From Commensalibacter intestini A911 (GTDB lineage Bacteria; Pseudomonadota; Alphaproteobacteria; Acetobacterales; Acetobacteraceae): a stretch of DNA of 64,000 bases. Within the stretch, counting starts at the first letter, position 1. Every line of letters starts with the position of its first letter. The notes under the pieces are model-generated. The model was not told the origin of the DNA. It was given only the letters and a program-made list of their open reading frames with translations, and searched no databases. Positions 57,718 through 64,000 of this stretch are shown piece after piece. A program made the position numbers and the translations under genes. The stretch spans positions 1 to 64,000 of the forward strand of contig NZ_AGFR01000003.1 in the NCBI RefSeq assembly GCF_000231445.1, given 5' to 3'.

Positions 57718-58155
57718 TTAATGTGCAATAGCGTCAGATAGTCCGTAATGTTTTGGACGATAAAACGTGATATGAGCCCGACAATCCGGCGTTCCGTAGG
57801 TGCCAATAATATTTTCGTTTTGTGCTTTTCCTTCGAAAACAAGATCATAAGGTTTATGATCCATATCGATTCTATGAAGGTTTGCGACAAGGTGAACTGG
57901 TTTTTCTTTTTTATTAAAAACGCCTCTTAGGATCAACGCACCATCATCAGGGGAGAACAGAACCATTTTTTTATCAACACGTAAGGCAGCTAATCGATCT
58001 GTAGGGCAAGTGCCTTGATCGACTTCTAATTTTCCAAGCCATACGCCTTGTGGATGATCTTCTGCTAATTTGCTGGCACAAGCGTTAAGGGCTAGACATG
58101 CAAGGCCTAGGAATAGTGTATTTGTAAAAAAATATCCTATTTTCTTTTTAATCAT
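57718..58155 (-). CDS. Putative lipoprotein of unknown function
   Basis: A 145-residue exported protein. The start is ATG 58155, eight bases after a GGAG; an in-frame TTG at 58170 is less likely. The signal MIKKKIGYFFTNTLFLGLAC leads to a lipobox LNAC with Cys26. The mature part, about 120 residues, is beta-rich, has two cysteines (GTCPTDR, TPDCRAH) that could pair, and includes QGVWLGKLEV and GTYGTPDCRAHITFYRPKHYG. I do not recognise the family. It is divergent from guaA. Confidence 0.75.
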   Translation of the reverse strand: MIKKKIGYFFTNTLFLGLACLALNACASKLAEDHPQGVWLGKLEVDQGTCPTDRLAALRVDKKMVLFSPDDGALILRGVFNKKEKPVHLVANLHRIDMDHKPYDLVFEGKAQNENIIGTYGTPDCRAHITFYRPKHYGLSDAIAH

Positions 58156-58332
58156 AGAAAGCTCCGACAAGATTCGATAAAAGAAGTATTTAAATATCAG
58201 TATAAAACTGATTTAGTCTTATAAACGAGAAAGATAAAATTTTTTAGATAATTCCCTTTTTATCTGAATGTTTTTCGCTTATGTGATATGGAAACATGTT
58301 TTTTCGATCAGTACAATGAAGAAGTTGGTATA

Positions 58333-59910
58333 ATGACCCAAGTAAGTGACTTAGAACAATCTTTACACGAAGAAAAGATTCTTATTCTTGATTTCGGTAG
58401 CCAAGTAACCCAATTAATCGCACGGCGCGTTCGGGAAAGTGGTGTTTATTGTGAAATTTGGCCTTATACCAGCAAAGGTGAAAAGATTCGCTCTTTTGAA
58501 CCGAAAGGTATTATTTTATCGGGTGGCCCTTCTAGTGTTGCAGATGAAAATGCCCCACGTATTCCTGAAGATGTATTTGCACTGAATATTCCTGTTTTAG
58601 GAATTTGTTATGGTGAACAGGCAATGTGCCAGCAATTAGGTGGACAGGTCGAATCTAGTGATCATCGTGAATTTGGTCGTGCACATGTTGAAGTTGTTGA
58701 AGATAGTGCGCTTTGTCGTGGTGTTTGGGCTCGTGGTAGTCGCGAACAAGTTTGGATGAGCCATGGTGATCGTGTGGTGAAATTACCTCCTGGGTTTAAA
58801 GTGATTGGAACCAGTGAAGGTGCGCCTTATGCAATGATTGCAGATGAAGGTCGTCGTTTATATGGGGTGCAATTCCATCCAGAAGTTGTGCATACGCCTC
58901 ATGGTGCTGCGTTATTAAAAAACTTCACACATAATATTGCGGGTTGTCACGGTAATTGGACAATGGCTGGTTTCCGTGATTTGGAAATCGAACGGATTCG
59001 TCAGCAAGTTGGCGATAAAAAAGTGATTTGTGGGTTATCTGGTGGTGTGGATTCTGCAGTAGCAGCGGTTTTGATCCATAAAGCCATTGGTGAACAATTA
59101 ACTTGTATTTTCGTTGATCACGGTATGTTACGCCAAGGTGAAGTTGACGAAGTTGTTAAAACCTTTACTGGCCAGTTTAATATTCCTTTAATTAAACGGG
59201 ATGCTTCTGATCTGTTCTTAAAAGAACTAGCAGGCGTCACAGATCCTGAAATTAAACGCAAAACAATTGGTCGTTTGTTCGTTGAAGTCTTTGAAGAAGA
59301 GGCTAAGAAACTAGGTGGTGCAGACTTCCTTGCTCAAGGCACTTTATATCCTGATGTGATTGAGAGCGTCAGTGTTACGGGATCATCTGTTACCATTAAA
59401 TCTCATCATAATGTTGGTGGATTGCCAGAACGGATGAATATGCAGCTGGTTGAGCCACTTCGTGATTTGTTTAAAGATGAAGTTCGTGACTTAGGTCGTG
59501 AAATGGATATTCCAGAGAATATTGTTGGTCGTCATCCTTTTCCTGGGCCTGGATTGGCTATTCGTATTCTTAGTGACATTACGCGTGATAAACTCGATTT
59601 ATTGCGTAAGATTGACGCTGTTTATTTAGAAGAAATTCGCAGTGCAGGGCTATATGATGCAATCTGGCAAGCGTTTGCTGTGTTATTACCTGTTCGTACG
59701 GTTGGGGTGATGGGTGATGGTCGTACTTATGACCATGCTTGTGCATTACGCGCGGTTACCAGTGTTGATGGTATGACCGCTGATGTCTATCCATTCGATA
59801 TGGCGTTTTTGACTCGTGTTGCGGGACGTATCGTTAATGAAGTTCGTGGTGTAAATCGTGTGACTTACGATATTACTTCAAAACCACCAGGGACGATTGA
59901 GTGGGAATAA
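58333..59910 (+). CDS. guaA: GMP synthase (glutamine-hydrolysing)
   Basis: Converts XMP to GMP using ATP and glutamine. I set the start at ATG 58333 (MTQVSDLEQ), 10 bases after GAAGAAG, giving the usual 525 residues; ATG 58288 would add 15 residues. The class I glutaminase has its Cys92 in GICYGEQAM and the His/Glu pair in [10 protein letters not shown]. The ATP pyrophosphatase has [10 protein letters not shown] near 237-246, and the dimerisation domain ends [10 protein letters not shown], the invariant C-terminus. Confidence 0.97.
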   Translation: MTQVSDLEQSLHEEKILILDFGSQVTQLIARRVRESGVYCEIWPYTSKGEKIRSFEPKGIILSGGPSSVADENAPRIPEDVFALNIPVLGICYGEQAMCQQLGGQVESSDHREFGRAHVEVVEDSALCRGVWARGSREQVWMSHGDRVVKLPPGFKVIGTSEGAPYAMIADEGRRLYGVQFHPEVVHTPHGAALLKNFTHNIAGCHGNWTMAGFRDLEIERIRQQVGDKKVICGLSGGVDSAVAAVLIHKAIGEQLTCIFVDHGMLRQGEVDEVVKTFTGQFNIPLIKRDASDLFLKELAGVTDPEIKRKTIGRLFVEVFEEEAKKLGGADFLAQGTLYPDVIESVSVTGSSVTIKSHHNVGGLPERMNMQLVEPLRDLFKDEVRDLGREMDIPENIVGRHPFPGPGLAIRILSDITRDKLDLLRKIDAVYLEEIRSAGLYDAIWQAFAVLLPVRTVGVMGDGRTYDHACALRAVTSVDGMTADVYPFDMAFLTRVAGRIVNEVRGVNRVTYDITSKPPGTIEWE

Positions 59911-59938
59911 GGTTTTTATTCGTATAGATTATATAGAG

Positions 59939-59969
59939 CCCGATAGAATTTATTCTATCGGGTTTTTTT
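59939..59969 (+). terminator. Terminator after guaA
   Basis: Ten perfect base pairs (CCCGATAGAA / TTCTATCGGG) with a 4-base loop and seven following T, 28 bp after the guaA stop. Confidence 0.92.
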
Positions 59970-60038
59970 AATGGTATATCATAATGATTGTTATTATTTT
60001 GATTAGTAATTTTTTATTATATATAATGGGACTATGGT

Positions 60039-60809
60039 ATGGGGTTATTAATTAAAGGATCGATACTATTAAGCTATAAATTTTCTTCTGATATTAAAGG
60101 ATCTCTATTGGTTTGCCCAACATGTAAACAAAATTTATTGCAAATAGACAATGATAGTTTTAAACATGACTTAAATAAACAAGGGAGACAGTTAGAAAGA
60201 GTGGCGACTTTACTAGATGGCGATGAATCATTAACGTTTTCTTGTTTGTTGAGATGCACAAATTCTTTATGTTTAGAAGTTGTTGCTTGTGGTGGTTATG
60301 GTGCTTTTAATGATGAATATTACGAGGATCAGTTTGGGAACTATCATATGGTAGGTTACAAGGATTATTATTATCCAAAATATTTTCACCCTCATTTATG
60401 TTTATTTAATATTCCTGAGTTATGTCCTAACAGTGTTAAGCAAGCAATTGAAGAATCTTTTGCTACTTTTTTCTCATCAATAACAGCAACAACGAATAGC
60501 ATTCGGATATCAATAGAAGCGTTATTAAGAGAGCATGAAATTTCTTCTACAAATGAAAGAGGTAAATTTATTCCTTTACATCGTAGAATAGAGAATATTT
60601 CTGAAACTTCAGAATTATATTCATTTAAAGATCAATTATTAACTTTAAAAGATATGGGTAATGATGGTAGTCATAATGAATCAGAAGTATCAAAAGAAGA
60701 TATTGTTGATGCATATGAAGTGCTGAGTGATATCTTAGAAAAAAGATACGCTCAAAAACAAGATATTAGTAACATTCTTAAAAGACTAAATAATAAATTT
60801 AAGAAGTAA
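60039..60809 (+). CDS. DUF4145-like protein with N-terminal zinc ribbon
   Basis: A 256-residue cytoplasmic protein. The N-terminal third has CPTC (26, 29) and C73-X4-C78 (with an additional C69), forming a zinc-ribbon-like site. The C-terminal half (NSIRISIEALLREHEI, LHRRIENIS, LLTLKDMGNDGSHNES, DAYEVLSDILEKRYAQK) has the helical pattern and the R..GN.G.H core of DUF4145. That domain occurs alone or attached to restriction, helicase and other accessory proteins; its own function is unsettled. Codons are notably AT-rich and it stands alone between guaA and the reductase gene, so horizontal acquisition is plausible. Confidence 0.72.
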   Translation: MGLLIKGSILLSYKFSSDIKGSLLVCPTCKQNLLQIDNDSFKHDLNKQGRQLERVATLLDGDESLTFSCLLRCTNSLCLEVVACGGYGAFNDEYYEDQFGNYHMVGYKDYYYPKYFHPHLCLFNIPELCPNSVKQAIEESFATFFSSITATTNSIRISIEALLREHEISSTNERGKFIPLHRRIENISETSELYSFKDQLLTLKDMGNDGSHNESEVSKEDIVDAYEVLSDILEKRYAQKQDISNILKRLNNKFKK

Positions 60810-61135
60810 TTATAGTTTTTGATTGAATATGTAAGTCAAGAGTAATTAAAAATATTTAAATCTTTCCATTTTATTGATCCAGTTATACATAATGGAGACA
60901 GCTCTTGTTTTATCGTAATCGTAGATCAAATTTAACCTGTGTAGCGATTACACACGAACAAAAATATTTTCTGTCAAGACTATTGTTCTGTTGATTTTGT
61001 ATCATCATATAGGTATGTATATTCCTTAAATATACTATATATAGAAAATAACTATTTCATTGAACAATTTATGGTGTATCTTTTAGGGATATCAAACCCC
61101 TAAGCCTTTAATCTTGTTTTACGAGGATATGAGTC
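60810..61135. other. Regulatory gap upstream of the ribonucleotide reductase gene
   Basis: No ORF is supported in this 326-bp gap. The right part holds the NrdR-like boxes at 61003-61047. A leader of about 90 bp follows, including a six-codon ORF (MSREPS) at 61129-61149 that overlaps the GTG start of the reductase. Confidence 0.5.
61003..61047. promoter_or_regulatory. Tandem NrdR-box-like elements
   Basis: CTATATATAG at 61035-61044 matches the core of the known NrdR box (CwAtATaTwG) at all ten positions. A weaker relative, CATCATATAG, begins at 61003, exactly 32 bp upstream, close to the three-turn spacing usual for paired NrdR boxes. Location ahead of a ribonucleotide reductase gene supports the call; AT-richness weakens it. 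Confidence 0.55.
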
Positions 61136-63058
61136 GTGAGCCCAGTTGATGTACTTGAAAAAAAACCTTCTACTATTGCTAAAAGTAAAGTCGAACAGCC
61201 AAATTTAGATTTTACCGATACATTAGCAGGAAATGTCCAGCTTTACGGGCATTATCAGGTAAGGCTCAACCATTCTCGTGATGATTTGTTGACCCCATTT
61301 GGAAAAGCGACATTGGATGATCGCTATTTGATGGAAGGCGAATCTTATCAAGATTTATTTGCTCGCGTTGCTTCTTATTACGGTAGTGATGCAGCGCACG
61401 CTCAGCGTTTATATGATTATATGTCTCAACATTGGTTTATGCCTGCGACACCTGTGTTATCGAATGGTGGAACGTCTCGTGGCTTACCAATTTCTTGTTT
61501 CTTAAATGAAGCAGAAGATAGTCTGAAAGGGATTGTTGAGCTTTGGAACGAAAATGTTTGGTTAGCATCTCGCGGTGGTGGGATTGGTTCCTATTGGGGA
61601 AATCTTCGTTCTATTGGTGAAAATGTAAAGCGTAATGGTAAAACTTCTGGGGTAATTCCATTCATTCGCGTGATGGATAGTTTAACATTGGCGATCAGCC
61701 AAGGGTCTTTGCGTCGTGGATCTGCTGCAGTTTACTTACCGATTTGGCATCCTGAAATCGAAGAATTTATTGAATTACGCAGACCAACTGGTGGTGATCC
61801 TAATCGTAAAGCATTGAACTTACATCATGGTGTCTTGGTTTCTGATGCGTTTATGCGTGCCGTAGAGAAAAACGAAGAATGGGCGTTATTGTCTCCGAAA
61901 GATCAATCTGTGATTCGTACCGTTTCAGCACGTTCTTTATGGATTAGACTCCTAACCACTCGGATTGAACAGGGCGAACCATATATTGTTTATTCAGATA
62001 CTGTAAATAATGCACGTCCAGAGCATCATAAACTTGCAGGGTTGGAAGTAAAAACTTCTAATCTTTGTGCAGAAATTACATTGCCTACAGGCATTGATCA
62101 TAAGGGCAAAGAAAGAACAGCTGTTTGTTGTTTATCTTCTTTGAATCTAGAGTATTGGGATCAATGGTCTAAAGAGCCTCAATTTATTCCAGACGTAATG
62201 TTGTTCTTAGATAATGTCTTACAAGATTTTATTGATAATGCACCAGATGAAATGGAACGTGCTCGTTATGCAGCAATGCAAGAGCGTTCCGTCGGCATGG
62301 GCGTGATGGGATTCCATTCGTTTCTGCAAGCGAAGAATATTCCTTTTGAAAGTGCGATGGCGAAAGTTTGGAATACGAAAATGTTTAAGCATATTCGCGA
62401 GCAAGCTGACGTCGCTTCTGTTTTATTGGCGAACGAAAGAGGACCATGTCCTGATGCCAAAGATTATGGTATTAATGAACGCTTTTCTAATAAAATGGCG
62501 ATTGCTCCAACAGCATCGATTTCTATTATTGCTGGAAATGCAAGTCCAGGGATTGAACCTATTAATGCAAATGTTTTCTTACAGAAAACATTGTCAGGAT
62601 CTTTTACAGTTCGTAATCGTCATTTGCGTAAATTATTACAAACTAAAGGGCAAGATACGGATGAGGTCTGGTCTTCTATTACCTTGAACAAAGGGAGCGT
62701 GCAGCATTTAGAGTTTTTAACTCAAGATGAAAAAGATGTGTTTAAAACAGCATTTGAACTCGATCAACGTTGGATTATTGAACACGCAGCAGATCGCTCT
62801 CCATTCATTTGTCAGTCACAGTCTATTAATTTGTTTGTGCCAGCCAATATTCATAAACGTGATTTACATCAAATCCATTATCAAGCATGGAAAAAAGGTG
62901 TTAAATCTTTGTATTATTGCCGTTCGCTATCTTTACAACGTGCTGATGATGTCAGTAACGTTGCAGTTAAGGCAGATATTTTGTCTCCGATTACGCCATC
63001 AACGCCGATTGATAATACAACAACGACTGATTATGAAGAATGTTTAGCTTGTCAGTAA
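61136..63058 (+). CDS. nrdA: Class I ribonucleoside-diphosphate reductase large subunit, cone-less
   Basis: Catalytic subunit reducing ribonucleotides to deoxyribonucleotides. The 640-residue protein starts at GTG 61136 behind GAGG; the nearby ATG 61129 is out of frame and stops after six codons. Signatures are PATPVLSNGGTSRGLPISCF (first substrate-redox Cys), GGGIGSYWGNLR, SNLCAEI near 307-313 with the thiyl-radical Cys, AVCCLSSLNL, the loop MAIAPTASISIIAGN, and the C-terminal CLACQ shuttle cysteines. It lacks the roughly 90-residue N-terminal ATP-cone of E. coli NrdA, so overall activity control by dATP must be absent or reside in the partner. nrdB is not adjacent on the right. Confidence 0.93.
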   Translation: MSPVDVLEKKPSTIAKSKVEQPNLDFTDTLAGNVQLYGHYQVRLNHSRDDLLTPFGKATLDDRYLMEGESYQDLFARVASYYGSDAAHAQRLYDYMSQHWFMPATPVLSNGGTSRGLPISCFLNEAEDSLKGIVELWNENVWLASRGGGIGSYWGNLRSIGENVKRNGKTSGVIPFIRVMDSLTLAISQGSLRRGSAAVYLPIWHPEIEEFIELRRPTGGDPNRKALNLHHGVLVSDAFMRAVEKNEEWALLSPKDQSVIRTVSARSLWIRLLTTRIEQGEPYIVYSDTVNNARPEHHKLAGLEVKTSNLCAEITLPTGIDHKGKERTAVCCLSSLNLEYWDQWSKEPQFIPDVMLFLDNVLQDFIDNAPDEMERARYAAMQERSVGMGVMGFHSFLQAKNIPFESAMAKVWNTKMFKHIREQADVASVLLANERGPCPDAKDYGINERFSNKMAIAPTASISIIAGNASPGIEPINANVFLQKTLSGSFTVRNRHLRKLLQTKGQDTDEVWSSITLNKGSVQHLEFLTQDEKDVFKTAFELDQRWIIEHAADRSPFICQSQSINLFVPANIHKRDLHQIHYQAWKKGVKSLYYCRSLSLQRADDVSNVAVKADILSPITPSTPIDNTTTTDYEECLACQ

Positions 63059-63084
63059 AAATTTAACTATTGGTAATTTTTTAG

Positions 63085-63122
63085 AAAACCCTTATCTTTA
63101 AAAGAAGATGAGGGTTTTTATT
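63085..63122 (+). terminator. Terminator after nrdA
   Basis: AAAACCCTTATCTT pairs with AAGATGAGGGTTTT (one G-U) across a 6-base loop, followed by TATTT. It lies 26 bp after the stop codon. Confidence 0.85.
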
Positions 63123-63174
63123 TATGCTCATACACTGCGTGGCTATAAAATAAATAGAATAGAAAGGATATAAA

Positions 63175-64000
63175 ATGACGGCTATTCCTACGCTTCGGTT
63201 GAATAACGGAACGATTATTCCTGCTGTTGGATTTGGTACTTATAAGCTCAATGGCAGAGAAGGTGTGAAAGATATCGTTAGAGCGATTCATAATGGGTAT
63301 CATTTTTTAGATTCTGCATTTAATTATGAAAATGAAGGTGCAGTCGGAGAGGCTATTCGTCAAAGTGGTTTGTCGAGAGATAAGATCCAAGTGACCTCAA
63401 AACTTCCTGGACGTCATCATCAATATGATCAAGCATTGGTAACTATTGAAGAATCTTTATATAGAGCCCAGTTGGATTATTATGATTTTTATTTGGTTCA
63501 CTGGCCAAATCCGATTACAGGAAAATATGTAGAAGCATGGCAAGCACTGATTGAAGCTCGTAAAAGAGGAATGGTTAAAGCAATTGGTGTGTGTAACTTC
63601 TTACCCGAGCATTTGGATACTATTATCAAAGAAACAGGTGTAACACCTTGTTTAAATCAAGTAGAGCTGCATCCTTACTTCGCACAAGAAACACAACGTG
63701 CATATAATAAAAAACTTGGGATTGTAACACAATCTTGGAGCCCACTAGGCAGAGCTAATCATATTTTACAAGAGCATGTTTTATTGGAAATTTCTGAACG
63801 TTATAAAAAGTCTATTGCTCAGGTTATTTTGCGTTGGCACACACAATTAGGAGCGATGCCGATCCCTAAAGCAACGTCTGATGCGCGACAAAAAGAAAAT
63901 CTTGCAATATTTGATTTTGAATTAACACAAGCAGATATGGATAAAATTAAAACACTTAGTAAACCAGATGGGCGAACAAAAGATCAAGATCCATCTCGAT
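63175..64000 (+). CDS. Aldo/keto reductase, cut by the window edge
   Basis: An ORF open to the last base of the window, with 275 complete codons present. MTAIPTLRLNNGTIIPAVGFGTYKL, the active-site DSAFNYENE (Asp and Tyr), TSKLPGRHH (Lys), YYDFYLVHWPNP (His), IGVCNF and the late PIPKATSDARQKENL, which binds the NADPH phosphate, identify an AKR5-type reductase resembling 2,5-diketo-gluconate reductases. It would act on small aldehydes or keto sugars in the cytoplasm. GAAAGGA precedes the ATG by seven bases. Only the last few residues should be missing. Confidence 0.93.
   Translation, partial: MTAIPTLRLNNGTIIPAVGFGTYKLNGREGVKDIVRAIHNGYHFLDSAFNYENEGAVGEAIRQSGLSRDKIQVTSKLPGRHHQYDQALVTIEESLYRAQLDYYDFYLVHWPNPITGKYVEAWQALIEARKRGMVKAIGVCNFLPEHLDTIIKETGVTPCLNQVELHPYFAQETQRAYNKKLGIVTQSWSPLGRANHILQEHVLLEISERYKKSIAQVILRWHTQLGAMPIPKATSDARQKENLAIFDFELTQADMDKIKTLSKPDGRTKDQDPSR

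Overview
The window is a low-GC stretch of alphaproteobacterial chromosome with almost entirely housekeeping content. Several features point to the acetic acid bacteria (Acetobacteraceae), and the low GC suits an insect-associated, Commensalibacter-like lineage. These features are the oxygen-dependent (CobG) cobalamin route, a DUF2312/GapR protein, a Ros/MucR regulator, a meso-DAP type MurE, and a full dcw cluster continuing into lpxC-bamD-recN-ligA. The placement is inference from gene content; no marker gene was compared with a database. No phage, insertion sequence, CRISPR array or secretion island is visible.

Layout. 1-8.6 kb: forward cobalamin block cobW, an unknown membrane ORF, cobN, cobG, cobH, cobI, cobJ. 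8.6-10 kb: a convergent nickel/cobalt permease under a cobalamin riboswitch, so cobalt uptake answers to B12. 10-13.8 kb: a secreted unknown protein, a heme catalase and an iron-type alcohol dehydrogenase. 13.8-40 kb: one long reverse-strand block, mraZ-rsmH-ftsL-ftsI-murE-murF-mraY-murD-ftsW-murG-murC-murB-ddl-ftsQ-ftsA-ftsZ, a terminator, then lpxC, bamD, recN, ligA and two tiny membrane ORFs. It builds lipid II and the divisome, with lipid A synthesis and outer-membrane assembly genes attached. 40.3-40.7 kb: RNase P RNA. 40.8-48.3 kb: a PhzF-like enzyme, a lone Rieske protein with an unknown membrane neighbour, zwf, gapR, a membrane protein, and proB-obgE-rpmA-rplU.

48.3-54 kb: a gene-poor gap holding a 45-codon putative lipoprotein, then mucR, sppA, ihfB, manC, a decayed secreted-protein pseudogene, and trxB divergent from an Lrp-type regulator. 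54.6-57 kb: a polyprenyl-phosphate mannose synthase-like GT2 and a GT39/ArnT-like membrane transferase. With manC upstream these could form a GDP-mannose to lipid-linked mannose to surface acceptor route. 57-64 kb: a stand-alone receiver protein, tRNA-Arg(ACG), a lipoprotein, guaA, a zinc-ribbon/DUF4145 protein, a cone-less class I ribonucleotide reductase large subunit behind NrdR-like boxes, and a truncated aldo/keto reductase at the edge.

The most unusual points are: a 375-residue FtsL with 46-residue tandem repeats; the secreted-protein pseudogene; the unannotated 45-aa lipoprotein; tandem ATGGG boxes at 10-bp phase upstream of mraZ; Zur-like palindromes before cobW; the unknown ORF inside the cobalamin operon; and frequent one-base TAATG stop/start overlaps. 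I found no clear case of a wholly new multi-gene system.
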